From: a virus
IMG/VR virus record: IMGVR_UViG_3300032245_001746
Span: 62,001-126,000 of that record
Length of the DNA stretch: 64,000 bases
Strand: one strand, 5' to 3'
How positions within the stretch are numbered: position 1 is the first letter of the stretch; each line of letters begins with the position of its first letter. This document shows, in pieces, positions 7,547-16,500 of this stretch. Made by a program: the position numbers and the translations under genes. The notes beneath the pieces are model-generated. The model was not told the origin of the DNA. It did no database searches and worked only from the letters and a program-made list of their open reading frames with translations.

Positions 7547-8836
7547 TTAAAGTTGTTTATTCATATTCAAAAGCGAATCACCAACAGAACATACTGTCTT
7601 TAAATTCAAACCTTTGTACATATCACTATCTTGTTCTAAAATATTTTTAGAAATTTGGATGGTTTTTTCAATCTTATTCTTATCAGAAATTATAATGTAT
7701 CCATCATGGATGTGCATACATATTTTAGAAATATCACTAAGATTTACATATAATTTATTCAATTTATCCATACAAACTAAAGAGGCGGGCGATTGTACGA
7801 TAAAATTTCTTATAAGGTAGGAGTTATCAAAATTTCTTCTTCTTCCAAAATAATCAACAGCAGTTGTTAATTTATTTTGTTGATTATTCATCCATGAAAT
7901 AGAAACATGAAACAATCTATTTATGTCCTCTACTATTTTTTTTGCATGATTAATTGGCCAATTAATTTTTTTTGATAATGCTTCAGCACCTAAACCATAA
8001 AAAACAGGAAGAAAAAATTCTTTACAAGTTTTACGATGATTCGAGTTACAAGGAACTTTTGGTATTAAAATATTCCAAACACTTTCATAAAAATCATTTG
8101 AATTATTTAACAATTCATCCATAAATGGATCTTTTGATAACCATTGAAGCATAAAAACTTCCATGTTTCTATAATCAAAAGAAACAAATTTTCCATCAAA
8201 AAATGGTACTTTTAAATTTTCTTTATCTTCTGTTGTAAGACAATGGGGATTAATACTTTTTTTATAACCCTTTGAACAAATTGATCTTCCATTTACTTGA
8301 CCATCTATTTCATAGTTAGAATAAACTAATTCTTTTTTATTTTTATAAATTAAACCACATGATTCTATAGAAGAAATAACATTTACTGAATTTAAATAAA
8401 TTTGATTATGTATCAAAATAGCATTTTTGAATAATTCATCATTAGAAATTTCTTTAAGCCTACTTTTAAATTCTAATAGACTTTTTGGTTTATTTTTATG
8501 TTTAAAACCCAAATAAGATTCTAAAAAATATAAATCAATTATTATTCCGTTTAATGAAAAATCAAATTTAGATTTACCTTTAAAATAACTTACAATTGAT
8601 TTGTAATTCCATGTAAAAATAAAAGTTTTGTCACCACCTAAAAAAGATTGTAAATAGCCAGCTTGCTCTCTAAACTTAGAATAATCTGCACTAAGTTCGA
8701 CTTGAATATTATAATCAACTGAACATATATTTATATTATAGTTTTTATCAATTGTAAAATCCATAATATCAAAGTCTGAATATAAATAAATTTCTTTATT
8801 TTTTAAATTATATATTGTAGTGTTAAAATCAGACAT
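7547..8836 (-). CDS. Short family A DNA polymerase with altered motifs
   Basis: Template-directed DNA polymerase of the Pol I/T7 type, unlike T4, whose gp43 is family B. Motif A is SFDYRNMEVFMLQ (canonical DYSQIELR). Motif B is RKTCKEFFLPVFYGLG, with the R-x3-K-x7-Y-G spacing. Motif C is MHIHDGYII. At the position matching E. coli Phe762 there is Leu, and the usual HDE of motif C reads HDG; the catalytic aspartates of A and C are kept. At 429 residues it is short: the first 150 residues look like a reduced 3'-5' exonuclease region and I see no full exonuclease motif set. It is tightly packed with its neighbours (10-base and 1-base gaps). Confidence 0.87.
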   Translation of the reverse strand: MSDFNTTIYNLKNKEIYLYSDFDIMDFTIDKNYNINICSVDYNIQVELSADYSKFREQAGYLQSFLGGDKTFIFTWNYKSIVSYFKGKSKFDFSLNGIIIDLYFLESYLGFKHKNKPKSLLEFKSRLKEISNDELFKNAILIHNQIYLNSVNVISSIESCGLIYKNKKELVYSNYEIDGQVNGRSICSKGYKKSINPHCLTTEDKENLKVPFFDGKFVSFDYRNMEVFMLQWLSKDPFMDELLNNSNDFYESVWNILIPKVPCNSNHRKTCKEFFLPVFYGLGAEALSKKINWPINHAKKIVEDINRLFHVSISWMNNQQNKLTTAVDYFGRRRNFDNSYLIRNFIVQSPASLVCMDKLNKLYVNLSDISKICMHIHDGYIIISDKNKIEKTIQISKNILEQDSDMYKGLNLKTVCSVGDSLLNMNKQL

Positions 8837-8837
8837 A

Positions 8838-9014
8838 TTATTTATAATTGTATTTTTCTATTGAAACATTTAAATTTAATTTTTTTAAAAATTTTAAAAG
8901 TCCATCAGGATCTCTATTGAAATCCCAATAATTACCTTCAAATAATACTTTTTCATCTAAAACAATTTTCATCATTTCGACAGATTCATCTTTTAAAATT
9001 TTTACTTTAGACAT
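8838..9014 (-). CDS. Small hypothetical protein upstream of the polymerase
   Basis: A 58-residue ORF beginning MSKVKILKDESVEM and ending NVSIEKYNYK. Its stop lies one base before the polymerase start, so it is probably the first gene of the polymerase transcript and translationally coupled to it. The sequence is acidic/basic mixed with a GNYWDFNRDPDGL centre; no known motif. Codon use matches the neighbours and the tight packing supports a real gene. Confidence 0.65.
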   Translation of the reverse strand: MSKVKILKDESVEMMKIVLDEKVLFEGNYWDFNRDPDGLLKFLKKLNLNVSIEKYNYK

Positions 9015-9674
9015 TCAGATATCTTTCTTAAAAGGATACGTAAAAAAAACTTGTTTGAAACTTATTTTATAATTTAAAAATTTCCTTTTATTAATTAGTC
9101 CTATATTTTTTTATAGACTTTGCCCCCTTTCCTACCCTAGAGATATTAGAAATAATTAATAAATAATTCATATAAAGAAAAATTTAGTTTTATTTCTAAT
9201 ATCCATGTAGAATTAGAAGCTAGTTCTGGATTAACCAAGAATATTTCAACATTAGAAGTTCAGTCAGTGTTTCAGCATGAATCATATTTTTTGTTATTAT
9301 TTTCAAGTATCTCTACATGCGAGTCAAACCAGGGCGTAATAACACTTTTGGCGAACCAAAGTATTCCTTCGGGGGCAACAAACTAATATATTACTATTAA
9401 TTATTTAGATCCATAGTTGGGCAATCCCAAATCACTAAATCCGGTGCCTGGTAAAAAAACTAATTTGCATTAGTCCAAAAAATAATTCACTGTTCCAGGT
9501 TAATTTTTCACCTTTAAACCTGGTGTTCACGGTAGTTAAAAAGTTTTTTTGTTAATAAAAGTAAATATTTTGTTTACATTGAAGTACAAGACTTTACTCG
9601 AAAAAAGAGTAACTTAAAAGTTTTTTTTCAAAAAAACATTCATATGATTGACTAGATCACAGGAGATTTCAAAC
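9015..9674. other. Long structured intergenic region between divergent gene blocks
   Basis: There is no convincing ORF in about 660 bases. It separates the leftward replication block from the rightward gene at 9675. It holds an unusual density of inverted repeats: a 14-bp perfect pair around 9142-9203, TTGGG-CAAT-CCCAA near 9418, CCAGGTT / AACCTGG near 9495-9525, a CC-TTCG-GG tetraloop stem near 9367, TTACTC / GAGTAA near 9595-9614 and AACTT / AAGTT followed by eight T near 9611-9628. Base composition is locally less AT-rich than its surroundings. Promoters, a replication origin or a small structured RNA are all possible. Confidence 0.5.
9142..9203. repeat. 14-bp perfect inverted repeat
   Basis: GATATTAGAAATAA (9142-9155) and its exact reverse complement (9190-9203) are separated by 34 bases, inside the long gene-free region. 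It could be a transcript hairpin or a protein-binding pair. Confidence 0.75.
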
Positions 9675-10379
9675 ATGGCTTTAATTGATATTTTAGATTA
9701 TAATATGAATGAACAAGAAGCTTTTGCTTATAAATTATGCATGATTTGGGAAGATATTGTTAATAAACAATTGAAAAATTATGATAAAAAAGGATTATTA
9801 ATACCAAAAACTGGTGATCCAAGAAAATCTATATTATTTAAATATTGTTACAAATTAGCAAGAGAAACTAAAGGTTTAATAAAACCTGAAGAATACAAGT
9901 TTTATATTTTTTCACAAATTGATAATTTAAAAAACTTTAGTGATGGAAAAGTTCATTCTTTAATTACACCAGCTTGTCTATGTGGAGAAAAAGCTTGGAT
10001 GCGATGGACTATATGGAAAAATAAATTTGAAAAAAAATTACAAGAGCATTCTTCTTTAGGTGAAAAAGAAACAACAAGTATTAAAGTATCTATCACAGAT
10101 ATAGAAATAGAACTTCATAGAACTAAAAAATATTTAAATTCTATTTTAGGAGACAATTATTCTTTATCTAAACTTCATGAATATATCAAAAGTAAAAAAA
10201 TAATAAGAGATTATTCTTTTAATAAAATTAGTTCATTTTACATCGTACTTTCACCAATAGTAAAAATGTATTTTGAAGATATAGATGAAGCATTTTCTTT
10301 TAATTCTAGCTTAATGAAAAATTCAATCAACAAACAAATATTAAACTTTTTTGAAAAAACTTTCAGTAACGAATTTTAA
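9675..10379 (+). CDS. Hypothetical protein (234 aa)
   Basis: I do not recognise the family. The ATG at 9675 is chosen because AGGAG lies nine bases upstream; a TTG 27 bases earlier extends the frame but has no ribosome-binding site. The protein starts MALIDILDYNMNEQEAFAY and is mostly helical. It has basic stretches (NYDKKGLLIPKTGDPRKS), aromatic residues around EKAWMRWTIWKNKFEKKL and a Ser/Phe-rich end. There is no membrane segment. It overlaps the tail of the convergent downstream gene by four bases. The large structured region upstream probably carries its promoter. Confidence 0.7.
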   Translation: MALIDILDYNMNEQEAFAYKLCMIWEDIVNKQLKNYDKKGLLIPKTGDPRKSILFKYCYKLARETKGLIKPEEYKFYIFSQIDNLKNFSDGKVHSLITPACLCGEKAWMRWTIWKNKFEKKLQEHSSLGEKETTSIKVSITDIEIELHRTKKYLNSILGDNYSLSKLHEYIKSKKIIRDYSFNKISSFYIVLSPIVKMYFEDIDEAFSFNSSLMKNSINKQILNFFEKTFSNEF

Positions 10380-11167
10380 AAAGTTTTTAACGAATTAAAA
10401 ACAACAGAAATTATTTCCTTAATGTTTTGTTTTGGAGCAAAATATTCTTCAAAATCTGATACTCCTGGTATCCATCTGCTAGAATTTTTTGGAGATTCTA
10501 TCGATGCCCCAAAACATTTTATTAAACCAGTTTCTTCACTATAAATAAAGTTTATATGATATTGTTCTATTTTATTATTAGCACCACTACCTGAAGAAGA
10601 TTCTAAACCACTGCCAGTTAACTCTAACATTATTAAATAATGATTTTCATTAATTTGTTTGATTTTATTAAACATCATCCATTTACATGGTCTTTTGAAT
10701 TTTATTTGTTCTGATGTTTTAATTACTATTTTTTTTAAATCAATTTTTTCTTTAACACTTTCTGATTGTTCCTTATTCATTATATGAAGAGTTTTTAATA
10801 TTTCATCAGCTAAATTTTCTTCCGATACATTTTTATCACTATCTGGTAATGGATAGACATGTTTGGTTATCCAAACATTTTCTCCTATTTTACTTTTAAT
10901 TTGCTTTTTTAGTATGGTCCTTAAAGATCCGTATGGACTAAATGTGACTTTTAACTTTTCATCTGTTTGATTTGACCATATAATGTCATTACCAAAAACA
11001 TTTGGGTATTTATTTCCAATGTTTTTGGTAACAAATTTTTTGATTTTATCAATTTTAATTACATATTTTTCTTCAATATCTTTAACTTCTTTATTTTCTT
11101 TTTCAAAGCCAAAAATATCTTTTTTAGATTCTTCTAAAATCCAAAATTTAAAATTTAAATTATTCAT
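10376..11167 (-). CDS. Hypothetical protein with a capsid-targeting-like N-terminus
   Basis: Unknown 263-residue protein; a start seven codons upstream (11188) is also open. The chosen start gives MNNLNFKFWILEES, which matches the F-x-x-W/F-I/L-x-E pattern seen at the N-termini of several other proteins here and resembles the T4 internal-protein capsid-targeting sequence. The rest has a charged helix (residues 20-40), a core with FKRPCKWMMFNKIKQ, and a Ser/Gly stretch (TGSGLESSSGSGANN) that may be a linker. Its start codon lies within a 17-bp inverted repeat shared with the divergent gene at 11200, and no Shine-Dalgarno is visible. Confidence 0.65.
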   Translation of the reverse strand: MNNLNFKFWILEESKKDIFGFEKENKEVKDIEEKYVIKIDKIKKFVTKNIGNKYPNVFGNDIIWSNQTDEKLKVTFSPYGSLRTILKKQIKSKIGENVWITKHVYPLPDSDKNVSEENLADEILKTLHIMNKEQSESVKEKIDLKKIVIKTSEQIKFKRPCKWMMFNKIKQINENHYLIMLELTGSGLESSSGSGANNKIEQYHINFIYSEETGLIKCFGASIESPKNSSRWIPGVSDFEEYFAPKQNIKEIISVVFNSLKTF

Positions 11168-11205
11168 ATAATATTTATTAAAAAACATATAAATATTATA
11201 TGAAT
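11162..11205. repeat. 17-bp perfect inverted repeat spanning two divergent start codons
   Basis: ATTCATATAATATTTAT (11162-11178) and its exact complement (11189-11205) are separated by ten bases. The two arms contain the start codons of the divergent genes at 11167 (minus) and 11200 (plus). The right arm overlaps TATAAATA at 11188-11195, the T4 late-promoter consensus; the mirrored site differs by one base. This suggests a symmetric divergent promoter producing nearly leaderless messages. Confidence 0.75.
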
Positions 11206-11469
11206 TTAGAATTTAAAAAATTTATTGAAAATGCAGAAATAGAAAAAATCGCAACTAAAAGTTTAGTTTTAGATTTTTTAAAAAATCGACTAAACATTAC
11301 AGATGAAGATATTATATTGAATATGAATATATCAAATTTTGATTCAAAAGTAATAGAAGATCTTTTAAATCGAGGTATGTTCGCTGAATTAATACCTTCA
11401 ATTAAAGATGATATTAAAAATAAAAACATGTCTGTTGAAGAATTTATAGATATTTTATCCTCTAAATAG
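11200..11469 (+). CDS. Small protein with a capsid-targeting-like N-terminus
   Basis: An 89-residue protein of unknown function, starting MNLEFKKFIENAEIEK; this again fits the F-x-x-F-I-x-N/E motif at the N-terminus. It is helical and charged, with IEDLLNRGMFAELIPSIKDD and a Ser-Val-Glu-Glu-Phe-rich end. No Shine-Dalgarno is visible, and the start codon sits in the palindrome shared with the divergent gene, so expression from a late-type promoter with a very short leader is likely. A packaged (internal head) protein is a possible role, inferred only from the N-terminus. Confidence 0.65.
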   Translation: MNLEFKKFIENAEIEKIATKSLVLDFLKNRLNITDEDIILNMNISNFDSKVIEDLLNRGMFAELIPSIKDDIKNKNMSVEEFIDILSSK

Positions 11470-11480
11470 AAAATTATTTT

Positions 11481-12203
11481 ATGCTGAAAATGTATTTAAT
11501 GCGAGGTTTACCAGGATCTGGTAAAAGCACTTTAGTAAAAGAATTATTGAAAAAATTCAACAAAGATGATGATTGTGTCTTTTCAACTGATAATTTTTAT
11601 ATTCCTGTAACTAAAAAAATACAAAATTTATTAAAAACAGATAATTCTTCTCTTGAAGAGGTAATAAAACTATCTCAAGAAATTTTTGATATTTGGAACT
11701 CTTCAAATAAATATGAAGAAAAAAATTTAAATTTAGATTTGTATTTAAAATTTAACAAATTGTTCAATGATGGAAAATATGAAGAGTCAATCTTATTTGT
11801 TAAAAACAATTCTTTTTTTGAATACTTAGAATATTGTAATAACTTTTCTGTAACTAAATGCGGAATGTTTCATAAACAAAATTTTAATAATTTTAAAAAA
11901 GCTATTGATGATAAAAAAGAATTAGTAATTGTTGATAATACTAATGTTTCTTTAAAAGAAGGCTCTAAATATATTAAATATGCTCATGAAAACAAATACG
12001 ATATTGAAATCAAAGAACCAGAATCTCCACATTGGAAAAAACATGTTCATATTTTAAAACATAAAGATGGATCTGAATTAAAAGAATTTATAAATATTCT
12101 TTTTGAAAAGAATAAACATGGTGTGCCTAAAGATGTTATTTTAAATATGGCAAATAAATGGTTTTATAAACCTACAATTAAAGATTTTTTAAAACATGAT
12201 TGA
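11481..12203 (+). CDS. P-loop kinase/ATPase of the NEDD4BP2-like AAA type
   Basis: A 240-residue P-loop protein. Walker A is GLPGSGKST at residues 9-17. FSTDNFYI follows, and VIVDNTNV (about 155) is the Walker B/base-binding pattern of polynucleotide-kinase-like P-loop enzymes. The C-terminus KHGVPKDVILNMANKWF matches the HGVP-x-x-x-I-x-x-M signature of NEDD4-binding-protein-2-like proteins. Its substrate may be RNA/DNA ends or a small molecule. It overlaps the macro-domain gene by eight bases, so the two are translationally coupled. That pairing suggests RNA end repair or ADP-ribose phosphate metabolism, which is inference. Confidence 0.75.
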   Translation: MLKMYLMRGLPGSGKSTLVKELLKKFNKDDDCVFSTDNFYIPVTKKIQNLLKTDNSSLEEVIKLSQEIFDIWNSSNKYEEKNLNLDLYLKFNKLFNDGKYEESILFVKNNSFFEYLEYCNNFSVTKCGMFHKQNFNNFKKAIDDKKELVIVDNTNVSLKEGSKYIKYAHENKYDIEIKEPESPHWKKHVHILKHKDGSELKEFINILFEKNKHGVPKDVILNMANKWFYKPTIKDFLKHD

Positions 12204-12621
12204 GTCAAATATAAATATTTGGAAAAGTCAAAGTGATTTTAAATGCGTAACTACAAATTCTGTTCTTAAAAAAGATGGTTCTTTAGTTATGGGTAAAGGT
12301 ATTGCTCTTGAAGCATCACTTAAATATAAAAATTTACCTAAAGAATTAGGATTTTTAGTTCAAAAATATGGTAACAATCCTTTTATATTTTTTAATTACG
12401 GAATAATATCTTTTCCAACAAAACATCATTGGAAAGACAATTCTGATATTAATTTGATTGAAAGAAGTGCAAAAATAATATCTGCTTTTGCTAAAATATA
12501 TGATATTAAAACTATTTCATTAACAAGACCAGGATGTGGTAACGGACATCTAAAGTGGCTTGATGTTGCTCCAATTTTAGAAAAATATTTTGATAATAGA
12601 TTTATAATTCATAATTCATAA
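12196..12621 (+). CDS. Macro-domain protein (ADP-ribose binding or processing)
   Basis: A 141-residue single macro domain. The phosphate-binding loop reads VTTNSVLKKDGSLVMGKGIA, and the second conserved loop is SLTRPGCGNGHLKW near residue 105; both are typical of the phage/Poa1-like subgroup. Such domains bind ADP-ribose and can remove ADP-ribose or its 1''-phosphate. Its coupling to the preceding P-loop kinase suggests a shared pathway, such as reversal of an ADP-ribosylating host defence or clean-up of tRNA repair products. Which reaction it performs cannot be read from the sequence. Confidence 0.82.
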   Translation: MIESNINIWKSQSDFKCVTTNSVLKKDGSLVMGKGIALEASLKYKNLPKELGFLVQKYGNNPFIFFNYGIISFPTKHHWKDNSDINLIERSAKIISAFAKIYDIKTISLTRPGCGNGHLKWLDVAPILEKYFDNRFIIHNS

Positions 12622-13040
12622 TACAATGGAGAAATTTGTTTAAATCCAAATTTTTGATACCAACTTTTTAATTGTTTATCATTTAAATTTTGTTTGTGTT
12701 TTTCTGTTCTTTTTGGATATAATCTTAAAATAATTCCATTTTTCTTTGCAATTTCTATTAATATTTTCAAGGCATTATTAGCGTTTCCTTGTCCTTTATT
12801 AATTGATTGAATGTTTTCAATATACCATATATTCGGCGTAGATTCATGATAATTAACAATATCATTTTCAATATTTCTACTTTCGTTAGATAATGATATG
12901 TAAACACCATTACCGAAATCCCATGTTGGATAGCCTTTCCAACTCGGAGCACGATTTATATTATTTAAATCTTTAATCATACCTAAAGACGCTTGATGCT
13001 CTTTAGATGTTTCGTTTTCAAAAAATTGTTTAAAATCCAT
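12609..13040 (-). CDS. GNAT-type acetyltransferase with a capsid-targeting-like N-terminus
   Basis: Residues 70-143 carry a GNAT-like acetyl-CoA fold: IENIQSINKGQGNANNALK contains the motif A R/Q-x-x-G-x-G/A pattern, and SWYQKFGFKQISP matches the typical end of the domain. The N-terminus MDFKQFFENETSKEHQ has the F-x-x-F-F-x-N/E motif shared by several proteins here and looks like a T4 capsid-targeting peptide. The enzyme may therefore be packaged and injected to modify a host target early (inference). It converges with the macro-domain gene, overlapping it by 13 bases. Upstream is TATATAAAT with no clear ribosome-binding site. Confidence 0.68.
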   Translation of the reverse strand: MDFKQFFENETSKEHQASLGMIKDLNNINRAPSWKGYPTWDFGNGVYISLSNESRNIENDIVNYHESTPNIWYIENIQSINKGQGNANNALKILIEIAKKNGIILRLYPKRTEKHKQNLNDKQLKSWYQKFGFKQISPLYYEL

Positions 13041-13059
13041 GATTTATATATTAAAAGTG

Positions 13060-13584
13060 TTATGTTTTTTGACTGCATCTAAAAACGATAGAATATCTTT
13101 TATTTTCTACTGGAATAATAGAATGCATCCATTTATATCGTATTTCATTTCTCATTACTACTAAACTTCTAGCTTTTAATTCAACAATAAAAGATTCATT
13201 CTTCTTGTTGAATTTCATCATAGCATTACTTAAAAGGCTTAATACTATAATTACTTCTCCACTATTCATACTATCAATATGAGGTTTTATTTCTTGACCT
13301 TTTAAGTATTCATTAATTGATATTGAATCTGGTTTTTGTTTAATAAAACCAGATTCAAATATTTTTAAATTAATATTTTCAAGATAATCAGGAATGGTTT
13401 TAGATATCATATTCCCAGGATATGGAATATTACTGCCATATCGTTTTATGCTATTTCTTTCTTTTTGTTTAGCAACTCTATCTTTTTTATCGTCGATTAT
13501 ATTTAATATTAATGATTCTTCTTCTATAGAAATAAAATCATCAATAACAAATAATCCTAATTGTTGATAATCAATCCCAAACAT
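13060..13584 (-). CDS. AlkB-like 2-oxoglutarate/Fe(II) dioxygenase
   Basis: A 174-residue oxygenase. The iron ligands are visible as HID (PHIDSMNSG, about residue 110) and a distal His in KWMHSI (about 151). The 2-oxoglutarate-binding Arg is in RYSIVFR at the end; INEYLKGQEIKPHID is the AlkB-type lead-in. Known relatives demethylate alkylated nucleic acid or modify proteins. Its start overlaps the end of the large adhesin gene by 14 bases, so they are co-translated. That makes the adhesin, or another structural protein, a plausible substrate. A different 2-oxoglutarate oxygenase accompanies the adhesin paralogue at 24628. Confidence 0.82.
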   Translation of the reverse strand: MFGIDYQQLGLFVIDDFISIEEESLILNIIDDKKDRVAKQKERNSIKRYGSNIPYPGNMISKTIPDYLENINLKIFESGFIKQKPDSISINEYLKGQEIKPHIDSMNSGEVIIVLSLLSNAMMKFNKKNESFIVELKARSLVVMRNEIRYKWMHSIIPVENKRYSIVFRCSQKT

Positions 13585-16500
13585 AATAAGTCCATTTACT
13601 AATGGGATTTTTATATCTCATTCTTACTTTAAAATTATTTACAGGCTTGTCAATAACAACAGTGAAATTTCCACCTTCGTTAAGTTGTACAACTTCTTGT
13701 ACAACAATATCATTCCAATCAGTATATCTTTCATTTGCCATGTAATCTTCGTGCCACTGAACTTCAATTTGATCAGCAGTTAATGTAATTTCTTCTTCGT
13801 TGTAATTTGAAGGAACGAGAATACCAGTGTGTTCTTCATTATAACCTATAAAATAATTACCTGGAATTGGGTTTTTACCAAATTTTTGTAATGTAAGTCC
13901 ACCACTTGCTCTAAATTGCCCTATGCTTGTAGCATATAAAAGACTATCCCCATCAGGTTCTAAATTATCTAAATAAGCCAATGTGTAAGTATGATCATTA
14001 TCATAAGACATAAGAATTAAAGCATTACCAGTGGATGCTAAAGCACGAATTGCAAAATTATAAATTTGATTGTTATCTACAAAAACAGTTGGTCCTTTTT
14101 TATTTTCTAATTGATTTATTATTTCTCCAGTACTAGGATTAATTTCAGCTAATTCTGGAATTTGTGAAAATGTGGCAAATAATCTATCGCCAACAAATGC
14201 TAATCCTCTACATTCTGCCCAATGAAATTGATCAGAAATTGAAGTAGCTACACCATCATTTGTTATTGAATGTAAACCTTCATTGGATGCAACTAAAAAT
14301 TTATTATTTTTATAATATGTCATACAATGAGGTTGATTTAATCCAGGTTTGTAATTAATAAATTCAGATGCCATTCCATCGAAATAGTCAGTAAAAGCAA
14401 ACATATTAGGAATGTTTTCTGTTATGTTTGTCACTGAACTATTTAAATTTGATAATATATTTTCAATGGTCATACTTGGACCAGTTATAGTATTTAAAAA
14501 ACTATTTCCAATTGTACGTGCCTGTTCAGATGTAATTTCGTTATTTATATTATCTCCGTTATCTATACTTGAAAATAATAAATAATAAATATAATCAACA
14601 CCTGAAAGATTGCTTATCTTATGAAAATCTTGGTAAGTACTGTAACTTATTTCTTGCATTACTCCTGATTTAGTTGGAATAATAATCAAATGATTAACAG
14701 AAGGATCGCCGCTATTATAAATTTTTTTGAAATAACCTGTGTGTCCATTATTTAATGTTATAACATCTTCAGCGGCAAGTCCACTTCCATCTGCGCCTAT
14801 TTGACCATATATCGAAAAAGAAGTTATATCAATATCTTTTGCAACCATTACAAATAAGCCTGAATACATGTTTGTGAAGTACCGACTACCAGGACCAAAA
14901 TAATCATATTCATCTTCATAAGAATGACCATCAGTTATTACACCATCAGCTATTTGATTGAAAGCTTCCCAATCGTACTCAGTTTGTTGAGTATGTGTGT
15001 ATTCAATAAAACCATTATTTGATCTGTTTGTTCCAAGGAAATTTCCTCGGTCATACATGTCATCTCCACCATCATCAATATATGATTCTGTCTGAAATTC
15101 AGTTCCATTGACTTTAATTGATCCTGATAAATCTATTGGTGTAACTTCAAGTGTGTCTAAATTCAATTTTTCAAACACTAAATTAGTTTCATCATAATCT
15201 GAAGTATCTACCGCACGCATACAAAGATGGTAAATATGTCTATCTATTGGATTAAATGCGACAGATTGATATTCTTCAATATTACAGCAAACTTTAGTGT
15301 CAACAATTAAATCCCCTACAATTCCTTCGTCGCTTAAATAATTCAAAGCACTTAAATCATTGTTTGATTGTTGTATTATTAATTGATTTTCTTCATTAAT
15401 ATTGATAGAAGTCAATGCTCTGTAATTTATTGAAAGTTGTGAAATAAACGAGTATTGATTAGTTTGTGTTATTACATTTGTTACCGAAATTGTAGTAATT
15501 GCAAATATTCCTTCTGTATCCACACCTTGTAGTTCAAGTGTAATTAAATGCTCGCCAGTAGTTAAGTTAACAGAAACATCTCCAGAACCAGTTCCATAAC
15601 AATTAACTGTTTCTAATGTTGTTCCGTTTGATTTTACAAATAAATCACCATATACATTTGAAGAAAAATTATAAGAAAAAGATAAAACGCTATTTTCACC
15701 AACATTAAAATTTTGTGTCAAAATATTAGTTTGACCAGAAATGAAATTTGTTCTTATATCTGAAGCATCTCGTGACCATTGTGTGCCAACCCAACCATGA
15801 TTATCATCATCAAAACCACTAGTATATGTGTTAGATTCTGATGTGCTTTCTATTTTAGCCAAAATCATACCACTATAACCTTGTTCATTTGTCGCATAAA
15901 GAATTGCATGTAAATTACCATTGTGTTCGGTTAAACTATGTCCTTCTAATAAATTATAACCATCAATTGTCATTTCAAACAATGGTGATTCATTTAGTAA
16001 TAGACCATTTGTTGGATCAAGTACATATATTTGAATTGGTCCTTGATAATTATTATCAAATAATCCAACTAAGACATTATTATAGTAATACATTCCTCTA
16101 ATGCTATTATTAGCACCACTTAATTGTGTTACAGTTCCATTTGTTTCTATTTGATAGAAAGAACAATCAGTAGCTAATAAAAATACACCTGTAGGTGGAT
16201 AATAACACATAGTTTTTACAGAACAATTAAAGTCATTAGAAGTTAAAGGTATGTTGATTATTTCTAAAGTTTCTGTATTAATATATTCAAATTCATACCC
16301 TTGATAAGAATCTCTATTTTTTCTTATCATTCTATAAATTAATCCATTGTGAAAAGCAATTGCATGATTTGTTTCATAAACATTTTCATTTGTAAAAGTT
16401 TTTAATTTGTTTGTATAAAACTCATCTCCATAATTTATTGCATAAAGAGTATTTGCTTCTGATAAATTATCATTTACATTTTCTGTAAGACCATATAATT

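Noticed and set aside
9015-9674. Group I intron or intron-like RNA
   Set aside because: None of the conserved P, Q, R and S core elements is recognisable, and the flanking genes are not interrupted.
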